NCBI RefSeq assembly: GCF_009601685.2 | Contig: NZ_CP045701.2 | Span: 2,976,001-3,040,000 of the forward strand | Direction: 5' to 3' | Length of the DNA: 64,000 nt | From: Pseudomonas brassicacearum | Lineage (GTDB): Bacteria > Pseudomonadota > Gammaproteobacteria > Pseudomonadales > Pseudomonadaceae | Part shown: positions 45,987 through 55,727 of the stretch, one piece after another | Layout of the letters: each line of letters starts with the position of its first letter | How positions within the stretch are numbered: the stretch's first letter is position 1 | The notes under the pieces: model-generated | Database searches by the model: none | What the model was told of the DNA's origin: nothing | The model's input: the letters and a program-made list of their open reading frames with translations, nothing else | Position numbers and translations under genes: made by a program

Positions 45987-47087
45987 TCAGACGAGGCGCT
46001 TCTCGAAACCAGCCAGATATTCGCGAACCATCGTCGAGTAGGGTGCTTGAGGCTTGGCCATCTCTTTCATATGTCGCACCGTACGGTCTATCAATGCTTC
46101 CATTCGTTTTATGATGCGCTTGTTTTCATCCGCGCACGGAGCATTCCTGCACACTTCGAGTTTCAGAATCATCGCGCAAAGATCCTTTACTGACTCCTCC
46201 ATAAAGGCGAGTTGGCGCAGTACTCGCGTGCGATCCTGGACCAATCCCAAACGGTTCAGCCCGTAGGTATGGATCGATACCGCGCCACGAAGACTGAGCT
46301 TGTTTTCAAGCGCCTTATCAATTTCACCTTTGAATTCCGGGAGTAGATCTTGGGTTGGAATGACTTCAGGTAGCCCCGCGCCATCGTGTGGTTTTGGTAA
46401 CACCAACCCAATGAGCTTTTCGCAGTCGACATGGAAGGCTAAATGCTCTTGTGGATCATCCCGGCAGGGATTGAGTAACAACGCGTATTCCGTTGAACAG
46501 TCCCTCGAGTCCTGTGTCGCGCGCGGCCCCAGGATTGGAAAATGGTTGCCTTTACCTGTAGTGACCCTGCGTTGCTTGCTGAAGCCTAAGTGGTCACTGC
46601 GCAGTTCAACCAATTGGGTTGAGAGCACCGGTGTGATGTGTTCGTTCAGTCGGTTGCAATGGATACAGCTGGGAAGCAGGTTTTCCCAATCCATCGCCAG
46701 CCACCAATACCCCGTATGGTCAGTATCATTTACGCCCCCCTTCGGCCTGTAATGCTCTACGTCAACCGGGGCCACGGCAGGGTAGAACGTTTCGCAATAC
46801 GCGCACTTGCCATGAAACAGCGCTAACAACTGGGTTTTGACCGAATTTTTGCGATAGGTCTTGAAAAGGGGTTTTTTCAAGGAGTCCACTGCCTTTGCGG
46901 CTTCAATCACAACCGGATCATCGGCCGCCAGCGTGGCTCTGGCGCGCGCCAAGGTCTCAAGTGCAGCCGTTTTTTCTTTGAAATAGGCGGTTAAATCAGT
47001 GAGTTCCTGATCCGCGGCACTGACTGTGGTCTTTCTCGGCAACATCGCCAGGGGCTTTTTCACGAGGGATCGGTCAACGAAGCGCAC
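45987..47087 (-). CDS. ptuB: HNH endonuclease, Septu PtuB-like
   Basis: 366 residues with a central HNH/zinc module: CAYC (95-98), VEHYRPKGG (Glu111-His112), YWWLAMDWENLLPSCIHCN (Cys141, Cys144, Asn145). This matches the PtuB/TIGR02646-type nucleases of Septu and some retron systems, which cut nucleic acid when released or activated by the partner ATPase. The GTG start has AAGGA about 9 bases upstream and lies 3 bp after the ATPase stop, so the two genes form an operon. A C-terminal helical region of ~130 residues follows the nuclease core. Confidence 0.83.
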   Translation of the reverse strand: MRFVDRSLVKKPLAMLPRKTTVSAADQELTDLTAYFKEKTAALETLARARATLAADDPVVIEAAKAVDSLKKPLFKTYRKNSVKTQLLALFHGKCAYCETFYPAVAPVDVEHYRPKGGVNDTDHTGYWWLAMDWENLLPSCIHCNRLNEHITPVLSTQLVELRSDHLGFSKQRRVTTGKGNHFPILGPRATQDSRDCSTEYALLLNPCRDDPQEHLAFHVDCEKLIGLVLPKPHDGAGLPEVIPTQDLLPEFKGEIDKALENKLSLRGAVSIHTYGLNRLGLVQDRTRVLRQLAFMEESVKDLCAMILKLEVCRNAPCADENKRIIKRMEALIDRTVRHMKEMAKPQAPYSTMVREYLAGFEKRLV

Positions 47088-47090
47088 GGT

Positions 47091-49439
47091 TCAAAAGTCC
47101 TTGAGGATATTCAGTATTTTGGTCTTGGTTTCCACACGTATCGTTTCCCACTCACTGGAAGGCTCCTTCTTTCGCCGCTGAAGAAATTCGGCGACAGCCT
47201 CCTGAACGACACGCTGGGCCTCACTGGTGCCAACGGGAAGCGCGTCCTTGACCTCATCTTCGAAATAGGCCATGACCCGCTGTTCTTGGGCGGTCAACAC
47301 TTCTCTGTTTTTGCGCTTGCTCAATAGATCGGCCACGCTGGCCAATTGCTTCTCCATTTCCGGCTGGTCAGTTGACATCAAATTGAAAAAATCGGACGTT
47401 AGCAACTGCTCGATCGTCAACCGGGAGGAGTCCGGTAGATCACTCAATTGCTCAATGCACGTGGCGTACTGAGTCTTTGCCCCGCCAGCCTTGGACCGAC
47501 GTTGAACGACCACGACTTCTCCTTTCTGCATGCCGCGCAGACATAGGGGGTCATGGCTGGTGGCGATGAACGTGACCTTGGGCAAGGCCTTGCGCAACAC
47601 ATGCATGATCTGAATTTTCCAGCGCGGGTGCAGGTGCGCTTCGACTTCGTCGATTAACACCACAGCCTGGGCATGCTCAAGTCCTTGAAAACGGGGATGG
47701 ACGCGACGGTCCATGAGCCGTTGCATGATGTCGCATACCATTGCCAGGATGGTTCTGTAGCCTGAGGACACATCATTGAGCGGTGTCCTAGTCACTACAC
47801 CGGCGGGGACCGTCACGATCAGGCAAGATTTACCGTCGGGCGCTTTTTCGATGACTTTTATGTCGCCGTCCACAGACATGATGATTTTCAATGCACGGGC
47901 TACGTCATTGAAGTCTTCGCCTTCCAGCCCGAGCAGCCAGTGCTCCGGATTGGCCAGTAGGCGATCCGTTTCGAACAGGTTGATGATCGCATGATCGGCT
48001 TCATGAGCCGGAGGAGATCTTTTCTGGTATTGGCGAAAGGCGCCATAAGCGAACACTGGCGGTACATCATCCGGTCCATCTGGTCGAAAGACGTTGTCAT
48101 CAATCCTCAAGACTTTGGCTTGCCCCTCGTCGAAACTCAAACGTACCTGTGCCGGGGTTTTAGAGGCCACGTCATCCGAGCCCAGTTGGGCTGGAGAAAG
48201 TACAAAGGAGGCAGGTGTCAGGTTCAAGGTGGCAGGTGTATCTGGATGGCTCAGAGCAAGCGCAATCGCTTCGAGAATCGAACTTTTTCCGGTGGCGTTT
48301 TCACCCAGTATCAGCAGTGCTGGCTGTAGAGTTTCATTGCTCAACTGCGATTCGGCGCTGAGTGTGCCGAGATTCAATTCGAGGTGCTCGATCGCCTTGA
48401 AATGCTGAAGTTCGATGGAATGCAAGGACGGGTAAACCAGCGGCACAGGTGTCTTCTGCTGGTCTGGCTCAGTGCCCAGAACGCCATAGTCCGTTGGCGG
48501 TATGTTCAAGGTTTTACGGCCGAAGTCAGTTTCTTTAATCCACCCCTGCAATTGTTCACGCGTCTGCTGATAGTCCCCGACTGAAAGCAGGGTTTTCAGT
48601 GTCTTTGCCACCCCGGAGCGGCCGGTAGGCATTGTCAGGCCAGCTCTTTGTGACAAGTACAGCGCAATTCGCCGGCATTGCAGGTACCACAGGCCACCGA
48701 ACTCAAGTTCGGCAAAGTCAAAATAGGTCTGAAAGGTAGCCTGGCGTAATCGCGGCAGGTGTTCACCAGACGCCAATAGTTCTTCACGGTACTGCCGAAG
48801 TCTGGCTTCCCGCAGTTCATTCAATTCTGGACGGTCCAGGCGAAAATTGGCGATTGTGATATCGCCCTCTTCAGACAGTGGCAGCAGCTCGCCATTAACG
48901 GAGGGGAAAAAGTGCTTTTCAAAACGCTGATCAACGCACGGATCAAGCAAAACGGCTGTCTCGCGGTATGTGGAGAAGCGCCATGAACCGAGATTGTCAT
49001 CGGCATACTGGCGCAATTGCTCAAGGTTCGGAATCGGAGCACGTTTGCCCTTGACCGGAAAGAACGAAGGCTGACGCGGAATACACTTCAGACAGATGGG
49101 ATAGATATTTTCCCAGGCATTGGCGAGCCAGACATAGTAGAGATGCGAGTCAATGCCTCCCATCGTAGAGGTTGCAGACGACGTTGGTCGGAATCGGTAG
49201 GGAAGTGGATGATCCTTGCTTTCGCAAAATGCGCATTTCCATCGAAACATTTGTCCCAGCGCATCATAAACAGGGCTGACCTGGTTCAGATTCAGTTCCA
49301 GGTCTTCCATGGGCACACGGGTTTGAGAGCGCTCCTGAGTGTCCAGACTGAAGAAATCCAGCAGTTGCTCTCTGGACTTCCTGAATTGCTCTTCGCGGAA
49401 AATGGAGGGAGGTACTTTGTTGCGTAAAAATCTTTGCAT
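47091..49439 (-). CDS. ptuA: AAA/ABC-type ATPase with N-terminal degenerate HNH-like domain, Septu PtuA-like
   Basis: 782 residues. The C-terminal ~440 form an SMC/ABC-type ATPase: Walker A GENATGKSS (379-387), signature NDVSSGYRTI, Walker B VVLIDEVEAHLHP, H-loop ATSHDPL. The N-terminal ~200 have the HNH zinc cysteines CAFC (69-72) and CLKC (116-119) with WENIYPIC, but the EHYRPK catalytic stretch is replaced by PYRFRPTSS. LLDPCVDQ mirrors LLNPCRDD in the partner nuclease. So the ATPase carries a catalytically dead-looking copy of its partner's domain. It probably senses infection and controls the HNH nuclease. Divergent from the helicase system, with a shared promoter region at 49440-49675. 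Confidence 0.83.
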   Translation of the reverse strand: MQRFLRNKVPPSIFREEQFRKSREQLLDFFSLDTQERSQTRVPMEDLELNLNQVSPVYDALGQMFRWKCAFCESKDHPLPYRFRPTSSATSTMGGIDSHLYYVWLANAWENIYPICLKCIPRQPSFFPVKGKRAPIPNLEQLRQYADDNLGSWRFSTYRETAVLLDPCVDQRFEKHFFPSVNGELLPLSEEGDITIANFRLDRPELNELREARLRQYREELLASGEHLPRLRQATFQTYFDFAELEFGGLWYLQCRRIALYLSQRAGLTMPTGRSGVAKTLKTLLSVGDYQQTREQLQGWIKETDFGRKTLNIPPTDYGVLGTEPDQQKTPVPLVYPSLHSIELQHFKAIEHLELNLGTLSAESQLSNETLQPALLILGENATGKSSILEAIALALSHPDTPATLNLTPASFVLSPAQLGSDDVASKTPAQVRLSFDEGQAKVLRIDDNVFRPDGPDDVPPVFAYGAFRQYQKRSPPAHEADHAIINLFETDRLLANPEHWLLGLEGEDFNDVARALKIIMSVDGDIKVIEKAPDGKSCLIVTVPAGVVTRTPLNDVSSGYRTILAMVCDIMQRLMDRRVHPRFQGLEHAQAVVLIDEVEAHLHPRWKIQIMHVLRKALPKVTFIATSHDPLCLRGMQKGEVVVVQRRSKAGGAKTQYATCIEQLSDLPDSSRLTIEQLLTSDFFNLMSTDQPEMEKQLASVADLLSKRKNREVLTAQEQRVMAYFEDEVKDALPVGTSEAQRVVQEAVAEFLQRRKKEPSSEWETIRVETKTKILNILKDF

Positions 49440-49675
49440 TGCTCATCTTCCCTGACACGGCGAAAAAAACCGCCACAGATCATCGCCAAACACAGGGTGC
49501 ACGATATAGCATGGGGCCACTATCGAAAAGTCTGTGATGGTCCGCGAAGGCTGTCACGCGTCATTGAGGCATACCTAATGTCCACGGCTTCAGGAATGGC
49601 TTGTTTCAAGCAATAACCTGGCACCCGCCCGTGTCGAGCCCTCGGGCTTTTGGAGAATCTGTACTTCAATGGACT

Positions 49676-50782
49676 GTGACCTTGATTCAAATCGACAAAC
49701 CCGTAACCTTTCTGCTGCCATTTGATCGGTACAGCCTGACGCTCTCACACCGGCTGCTGGACAGCATGGGCGGTGTATCGCGTTTTTTGCTCAGAGCCAT
49801 CGAACAGGAGCTGTCGCTCGCCGCACTGATAGAGGTAACGGCGCTTAGCGAGAGCGTGCTGCTTAATCAGCTGGCATACCTGCAGGCCCACCGGTATGTG
49901 CAAATAGAAGAGGGTGAAAATGGCCCGTTGCTGTGGCTGACGGCGCGGGGCACCTCTATCGTGCAAGTGGAGCACTTGCTTGAGGATTTCAGCCTCACGG
50001 TCTGGCTGGACGCTTTCACCCTTTCGCGTCACGCGGCGCACTTTGTGATGTTCGACTACGGTACGACAAACCCACAGACATTACCTGCGAATGACGCCCC
50101 ATCGACCGTTGTCACTCATGTGCCTCGTCGGACAGGTCGGGCAGGGCGCTCAAGGCTTTTTGATGATGCCAACCGCCTCAGAGGGCTGTTGGAGCAAGAC
50201 GGTCTGAAGCAGTTGCTCGAGTATTGCTGGGGAGCCGATTGCGAGTTGATAACGAGCGAGCTTGAACACTGGGCGTTCGAGCTGGGCATGGATGAGGGTG
50301 AGCAAGCCGGGCTGCAGGTGCCGATCGAGTACGCGGCCGGGGAACTGCAATTGCGCCTGAAGACGTCCAATCATCATTGCAAGTCGGATGCACTGCCGTC
50401 GCTGACCTTGCCCGTGGTCGAAATTGCTCATGTGTTCAAGCCAATAGCGAATTTCCCGTGGACGGTCGAGCTACCGTCCACGCGTGTTCAGCGGCTTGAA
50501 TTGGTCAGTTCGGGCACCTTGAGCCATTTCACAACGGCTGCCGTTGTGGAGAGCGAGGACGCCAGACATGCCAGGCTGCCCATGTGTCTTGGTGACGGCC
50601 TGCCAAGTGAACTTGATTCGTTGACCGTTGCGCCTGGCCTCTGCGTAGAAACCAACGCCAGAATCCTGCAACTCTTGTGCTCAATGGATGAGGTGCAGTT
50701 GGCCCGTCATCTACAGCGCACCCCTGACGCGTTCACCCTGTCCCACAACCTCATGACCGAAGAAGCGGCGGAATTAGCGTGA
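49676..50782 (+). CDS. Winged-helix-containing protein, first gene of a four-gene helicase system
   Basis: About 368 residues; the start is uncertain (GTG at 49676 chosen; the frame stays open to a TTG at 49601). Residues ~25-100 resemble a winged helix (LLDSMGGVSRFLLRAIEQ, then SESVLLNQLAYLQAHRYVQI and a wing). The remainder, including LRGLLEQDGLKQLLEYCWGAD and a phospholipase-D-like spacing that is not convincing, is unrecognised. Its stop overlaps the next start (GTGA). It may sense DNA or control expression. Confidence 0.65.
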   Translation: MTLIQIDKPVTFLLPFDRYSLTLSHRLLDSMGGVSRFLLRAIEQELSLAALIEVTALSESVLLNQLAYLQAHRYVQIEEGENGPLLWLTARGTSIVQVEHLLEDFSLTVWLDAFTLSRHAAHFVMFDYGTTNPQTLPANDAPSTVVTHVPRRTGRAGRSRLFDDANRLRGLLEQDGLKQLLEYCWGADCELITSELEHWAFELGMDEGEQAGLQVPIEYAAGELQLRLKTSNHHCKSDALPSLTLPVVEIAHVFKPIANFPWTVELPSTRVQRLELVSSGTLSHFTTAAVVESEDARHARLPMCLGDGLPSELDSLTVAPGLCVETNARILQLLCSMDEVQLARHLQRTPDAFTLSHNLMTEEAAELA

Positions 50783-51318
50783 TTACTGTCGATGTGTTCG
50801 CGACCTTGTTTGACTGGGACGACAAAACCACGGAACGGGTCAAACGTACCAGTGGCGTCAGCCGCACCCTGTATACGATGGCGCGTACGGGTAAAGCCGC
50901 CAGTCCGTTGATTTTCGTCGAGGCGGGGCTGGCATTTCTGGATGCTTTGGGGGCTTACGCTGATTATCGTCAAGCCAAAAGCAAAACACAGGCACTGGAG
51001 GCCGAAGGTGAAGCTCTTCGCCGTGAGTTCAAGGAACTTGAGAAGCAATTTCGCTTACAGGCCAAGGAGCGTGACCTGAAGTTCAGTGCGCAAATGAACG
51101 CGTTGCGCAACCAGTTGGAGGCTCGTGACGTAACGCTGCACATCGGAGTGACGAACCTGGAGAACCTGGGACGGCATATCAAGCGTCTGGGTGATCACGT
51201 GTCTCGGGAGCGTTTGGCGGTGACACCCAATTGCGTGCCATTGTTGAAGCTGGAGCGCACCTATTATCTGTTGGTTGATGCGCAGCTCAGTGCAGCGCTT
51301 TCGCTGTTGGACGAGTGA
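50779..51318 (+). CDS. Coiled-coil protein with hydrophobic N-terminal segment
   Basis: 179 residues from a GTG overlapping the previous stop. Residues ~40-62 are moderately hydrophobic (ASPLIFVEAGLAFLDALGAYA). Residues ~65-135 form a heptad-rich coiled coil (LEAEGEALRREFKELEKQFRL). The C-terminus is again apolar. No family recognised. Position suggests a structural or scaffolding partner of the membrane-anchored helicase. Confidence 0.7.
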   Translation: MITVDVFATLFDWDDKTTERVKRTSGVSRTLYTMARTGKAASPLIFVEAGLAFLDALGAYADYRQAKSKTQALEAEGEALRREFKELEKQFRLQAKERDLKFSAQMNALRNQLEARDVTLHIGVTNLENLGRHIKRLGDHVSRERLAVTPNCVPLLKLERTYYLLVDAQLSAALSLLDE

Positions 51319-51327
51319 GGACCCATC

Positions 51328-51768
51328 ATGAAAAAGGCAAAACCGCAAAAGACGAACACTGCCGAAAAGGCAGGCGATAGCGAGAAGGTCACAATGAAAA
51401 AACTCGACCAAGTGGCCGATATCGCCAAAGCCGCCATTTCTGTGACCGGCAAGCTCGCCGATTGGGGCAAGCAGACCTCGGTAACCAAAGCTTCCATTGA
51501 AGCTAGCAAGGCGCGCGTCAGCGCTGCCGAAGAGAAGACCAAGCAGGTGGCCTGGAACGCCGTACAAAAGATGTCTGAAACTGACCGCCTGCGGCAGAAA
51601 GACGCCAACGAGCACGATCAGGCAATGGCCAGGCTCCAGATGGAGCATGAACAGATGATGACGCTCGACCGTGAACGGGAGCGTGTTCTCGACAAAATTC
51701 TTGAAGAGCCAGCCTCCCTGGACCAACTGGCGCACAGCTACCGGGCGCTCATTCCGCTCAAGCCTTGA
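51328..51768 (+). CDS. Highly charged coiled-coil protein
   Basis: 146 residues, Lys/Glu/Ala-rich, predicted almost wholly helical (DQVADIAKAAISVTGKLADW, then EASKARVSAAEEKTKQVAWN). It lies 9 bp after the preceding gene and 12 bp before the helicase gene. No family recognised. Confidence 0.7.
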   Translation: MKKAKPQKTNTAEKAGDSEKVTMKKLDQVADIAKAAISVTGKLADWGKQTSVTKASIEASKARVSAAEEKTKQVAWNAVQKMSETDRLRQKDANEHDQAMARLQMEHEQMMTLDRERERVLDKILEEPASLDQLAHSYRALIPLKP

Positions 51769-51780
51769 GATCTACGACCT

Positions 51781-54700
51781 ATGTACCAATTTGTTGCTGC
51801 GGGGTTGTTCGTTCTGGGTGCGAGTGCCGTTGCCTGGTTTCTGGATCGTGAAACCGATGAAGAACGTGAGCTCCATGAAGAACTGAAGCAGCGCAATGCC
51901 CGGACGCGAAGTGATTTTCAGGCTACCAGCTGGGCAAACGCCATGGAGCAAGCTCGGGCCCACGAAAGTGCTGCGCTGCGGTACAAGGCCGAGAACCAGG
52001 ATTATTGCAAAAAGTTTCGGGCGCGCCTGCAAGGCACGGCCCAGGAGTTCGACATTCTGGCGCAACGGCTGGCCAACGATCTGTCGGACGTATCAATCAG
52101 TCCCTACAGACGCAACGCACTGCGCCTGCTCAATGGGCGCCTGCAAGATACGCAGAACCGCCTGGCAGGTTTTTTCGCATACTGCGAATGGTATCTGCAG
52201 ACATTAGACAAACTCGCTCAAAAGCAACAGTTCACTGAACTGATGAACATGGCACAGCCACAATCCCGGTTACCTGACGACTGGTTTTACGGCGGCAAGG
52301 TCGTTCTGGCATCGGTCTCAGAGATTGATAATGCATTCAACGCCTACGGGCAAAAGCTCGAACTGCGTGCGGAGAAGCAGGCCGACGTTTGGACCGATAC
52401 GCAACAGCGCGCACTGATGATGCAGTACCCCGATCAGGATGCGGTGCCGGTGCAGATGTCAGGTAACGTCAAGCGGCCGAATTTCTTCAAAGCCTGCGTT
52501 TTTCGGGGGGCATTGCACGCGGAACACATACTGGAAAGTGTGCCATGCACGGCTTTCATTGAAAGAGCGCAGACATCGCCACAATATGGCGACGGCTACC
52601 TCGTGCGTTGTTATCCAGGTTTCTGTTCTGTCGACAAGCAGCAGTCCGCAAACGGCGGTGTCGTCGCATTCTTGCCACGCAGCGAGTCGAGCTTCCCCGG
52701 AAAGAATTACCCGCGTGGTGATCGTATTGAAGTGTACGTTCATTACTACGACTTACTGCTGAGCAAAGGCCAAGTGACGGTCACTCAGCACCCGGAGTCG
52801 CTTCGCTACGGCGAACAGAGTGCAGCACCGGTGTTTATCCACGCGGACCGCGCTGTGTATGATCTTGAGGGGCTGGAACGCGAAAGTGGCAGTGCACAGT
52901 GGCAGTTGCGGGGCTCGGTCGAGATTGATGGCGAACTCATCGTCTCCCTGCAACTTGGGGCATGGCTGATCGAGGCCAAAGCCAGCTTCAAGGACTCTCA
53001 GTTGCACATTGTGAATGTGACGCGCACCGGTTTCGATAGCGTTGAGCTGGACGCTTTGCCTTGCCCGGTGCGGTTGATTGACGTGAGATTCAAGGACAGC
53101 GTCTTCTGCGACGTCCTGCAGTTCGAAGCCTTCGTGACCTTTTGTCGTCAGCAGTCATTTTTCGCCGGCGACAGTCAGGCACGCAAGCAGGCTGGACAGT
53201 TCTTCGAGCGTTGGAATGCAGTTACAGATTATCTGTTGGCTGAAACAGGGCATGCTGTATTTAACTTGAGTGATGTCACTGAAGTGGAAGAGCGAACGCT
53301 GGAGTGTTCCAGCAGTTCGAATCTGGTCGATGGCCTGCAGAAATTGATTGAAAAGGCTCGTAGTACGCCGCGGTTGTTCGTGGAGCAGCTGTGCCTGAGT
53401 GCCGATGGTGAAGAGCGCTGGTTGCAGGTCGCCGAGTTGCATGGGGTGCCAGAGGCCCGAGCTGCAAAACGTTACGAAATCTTCCATAAAGGGATGAAGC
53501 GCCCAGGCTCCGATAGCGGTTACGTCGATGTGCAGCCGTCGCAACACAGAATACGCTTTCCCAACCGGGGCGAGCTGGCAAATCTGGGTCGGCAGAAGAT
53601 CGCGCTTCAGGGGTTCCTGGGTGGGCGCCTGATTAATCGAAACCTGCAGCAAATTCTGCTGATGCCTGCCCGCTATGTTCCACAACCCGACCCATTCTGG
53701 AATGAACGGGTCAATAGTGGCCTGAACTGGCGGGACCCCAATTGGCAGGGGGCTGACAAAGCGAAGGCCGCAAAAAAGGTGATCGAGGCGGCGCTCGTCG
53801 AATCCAATTTGTATCTGATACAAGGGCCTCCGGGTACAGGCAAGACCACCTGCATCGTCGAGTTGTTGCACCAGTTGTTCTGCGCCAGACCAGACTCCAG
53901 GATTCTGGTAGTTTCGCAACAGAACACTGCGGTGGATAACGCTCTCGATCGCTTCCTTGAACAGTTCCCGGGTTTCAGCTCCAACGTATTGCGCATCGGC
54001 AACGATGTAGAAAAGGTGCAAGTGGAAGTTCGGCCGCGCATGACCGAAAACGTTTTGATGGAGTACCTGCGCGAGCGTCAGCAGGACTACAGTCTGGCGA
54101 GCCTCGAGAACCCCGAAAAAGCCGATTGGATCGAAACCTGGATGGACCGTATCTATCATCCTTCAGACCGGGGACGTTCACAGTTCGATGATGAACTGGC
54201 TGAGCTCGTTGTCCAGGATCACGGCCTGATCGGTGCTACCTGCGTAGGATTGTCATCGCGACGTTACGGTATGGATCGACTTGCATTCGACATCTGCATC
54301 GTCGACGAAGGAGGCAGGGCAACGGTTCCCGAACTCTTGATTCCACTTATGCGCAGCCGTAAAGCAATCATTATCGGGGATCATTTCCAGCTCCCCCCGA
54401 GCATCGGCCGCGCCTTGCAAGAGGCCGAGGCAAAGACGGTCTTGCCGTTTCTTGAGGAAACATTTCTCAAGACCAGCTTTTTCGAGCAGCTTTATGAAAA
54501 CCTGCCAGCGGCCTGTTCCGGCAGACTTGTGGAACAGTTTCGCATGGTCGAACCCATCGGCGATCTGGTAGCGGACCTGTTCTACACCGCCAATGACGTG
54601 AGGGGGCTGCACAACGGCAAGGTGCACGAACGTAAGGATTTTCTCGACGCAGAACACTGCATGCGCTGGGTGGACGTCCCTCATGGCAAGGAAGAAAACG

Positions 54701-55212
54701 AAGGCACCAGCCTGTTCAATGAGGCGGAGTCCAAAGCGATAGTCGATTTCCTGAAAGCGTCGGCGCATAAACTGGCATCGCGCCGAGCGGAAGGCACCCA
54801 TAGCGTTACGACTAAATCCGTGGCAATCATCACACCCTATGGAGCCCAGAAACGCGTAATCAATAAAGATTTCGCAGCGCTTAGAAAGAGCTTGCCGCTT
54901 ATCGACGACGTGTTTGAGGTAAAGATCGATACGGTGGACAGTTTCCAGGGAAGCGAAGCGGATATCGTGTTGTATTCAACTGTTCGTACTCAGGGGGGCA
55001 TCCGCTTCCTGCTCGACCGTCAACGTTTGAATGTGGCGTGCTCACGAGCGCGGGAAAACCTCACATTCTTTGGCCACGCCCAGTTTCTGCTCAAGCAGGA
55101 GCGCGGCAAGAATGCACTGTTTAGCCTGATCATCAAACGCAGCGCTCGAGCCACGGCTTCGAATCCTTTTCAGGCGAATACTCACAAGAGCAAGGTGCCA
55201 TTGAGTAGTTAG
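51781..55212 (+). CDS. Membrane-anchored SF1 (UPF1/DNA2-like) helicase
   Basis: 1143 residues. Residues 3-20 (QFVAAGLFVLGASAVAWF) are a single transmembrane anchor with the bulk cytoplasmic. Residues 22-160 are coiled coil. A beta-rich middle region (~200-640) is unrecognised. The helicase begins with Walker A GPPGTGKT (682-689). It continues with a Walker B variant DEGGR (842-846), GDHFQLPPS (866-), VEQFRM, TVDSFQGSEAD (1051-) and RLNVACSRAR (1082-1091). It should translocate on single-stranded nucleic acid at the inner membrane. No nuclease motif is seen. A role in defence is inferred from the island context and from the coupled unknown partners. Confidence 0.85.
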   Translation: MYQFVAAGLFVLGASAVAWFLDRETDEERELHEELKQRNARTRSDFQATSWANAMEQARAHESAALRYKAENQDYCKKFRARLQGTAQEFDILAQRLANDLSDVSISPYRRNALRLLNGRLQDTQNRLAGFFAYCEWYLQTLDKLAQKQQFTELMNMAQPQSRLPDDWFYGGKVVLASVSEIDNAFNAYGQKLELRAEKQADVWTDTQQRALMMQYPDQDAVPVQMSGNVKRPNFFKACVFRGALHAEHILESVPCTAFIERAQTSPQYGDGYLVRCYPGFCSVDKQQSANGGVVAFLPRSESSFPGKNYPRGDRIEVYVHYYDLLLSKGQVTVTQHPESLRYGEQSAAPVFIHADRAVYDLEGLERESGSAQWQLRGSVEIDGELIVSLQLGAWLIEAKASFKDSQLHIVNVTRTGFDSVELDALPCPVRLIDVRFKDSVFCDVLQFEAFVTFCRQQSFFAGDSQARKQAGQFFERWNAVTDYLLAETGHAVFNLSDVTEVEERTLECSSSSNLVDGLQKLIEKARSTPRLFVEQLCLSADGEERWLQVAELHGVPEARAAKRYEIFHKGMKRPGSDSGYVDVQPSQHRIRFPNRGELANLGRQKIALQGFLGGRLINRNLQQILLMPARYVPQPDPFWNERVNSGLNWRDPNWQGADKAKAAKKVIEAALVESNLYLIQGPPGTGKTTCIVELLHQLFCARPDSRILVVSQQNTAVDNALDRFLEQFPGFSSNVLRIGNDVEKVQVEVRPRMTENVLMEYLRERQQDYSLASLENPEKADWIETWMDRIYHPSDRGRSQFDDELAELVVQDHGLIGATCVGLSSRRYGMDRLAFDICIVDEGGRATVPELLIPLMRSRKAIIIGDHFQLPPSIGRALQEAEAKTVLPFLEETFLKTSFFEQLYENLPAACSGRLVEQFRMVEPIGDLVADLFYTANDVRGLHNGKVHERKDFLDAEHCMRWVDVPHGKEENEGTSLFNEAESKAIVDFLKASAHKLASRRAEGTHSVTTKSVAIITPYGAQKRVINKDFAALRKSLPLIDDVFEVKIDTVDSFQGSEADIVLYSTVRTQGGIRFLLDRQRLNVACSRARENLTFFGHAQFLLKQERGKNALFSLIIKRSARATASNPFQANTHKSKVPLSS

Positions 55213-55378
55213 TGTTTCCTGATGCAGTAGCTGGACTGGACGGACCTGCTTTCGGATTGCTCCGGTCGCTTGGCAAAAGCGGCCTCTGCGTCGGTCGGCG
55301 ACACCGTCCTGTTTGTCCGACTCAACAGCCGAACCCTGAGCCGACTTTCCAGATTGCGGACGGCATGAATAGCGGCGC

Positions 55379-55545
55379 CTAGAGACTATCCGGGCCCCCA
55401 AAAAACATTTTGACTGGGCTCTAGCGCTGTGTTTTCAGGCAGATAAGTTTCAGATATGCCCCCAGGTTGCCCCTAGGTGTATCAGGTTCTTGGTGGAGAT
55501 TTCCGACAGAAACCAGATGGATTCAGATGGCCTTCAGTAGTTCAT
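55379..55545. repeat. Copy 4 of the mexT-3'-end repeat (putative att site plus arm)
   Basis: The minus strand of the first 30 bp reads MFFGGPDSL and TAG. TTTTGACTGGGCTCTAGC follows, with GCCCCCAGG and GCCCCTAGG motifs near 55459-55475. The preceding 55213-55378 holds no gene. Confidence 0.78.
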
Positions 55546-55727
55546 AGGTTGAGGGTAAGCGACACGTTCCCCCTGGAAACGGTGAAGTCATCGAAACGAA
55601 AGGTGGCAATCACTCCGGCCTGAAGGCTTGGAAAGCTCAGTACGGTCCTCTGTCGTGAAAAGCTGAGGTCCTCGAGCCGTACGGTATTGGATAGGGTAAT
55701 TAGGGTTGCTCGCGAACCTGCATCCAT
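55542..55727 (-). CDS. Possible small ORF, unknown
   Basis: 61 codons overlapping the end of the DUF5710 gene by 28 bp; the product is beta-prone and Ser/Leu-rich with no recognised family. No clear ribosome binding site, and it ends within repeat copy 4, so it may not be real. Confidence 0.25.
   Translation of the reverse strand: MDAGSRATLITLSNTVRLEDLSFSRQRTVLSFPSLQAGVIATFRFDDFTVSRGNVSLTLNL

Noticed and set aside
45987..49439. Retron with Septu-like effectors
   Set aside because: No reverse transcriptase motif (such as YADD) and no candidate msr/msd RNA was seen on either side.
49676..50782. Phospholipase-D (HKD) nuclease in the first gene of the helicase system
   Set aside because: No HxKxxxxD motif is present.
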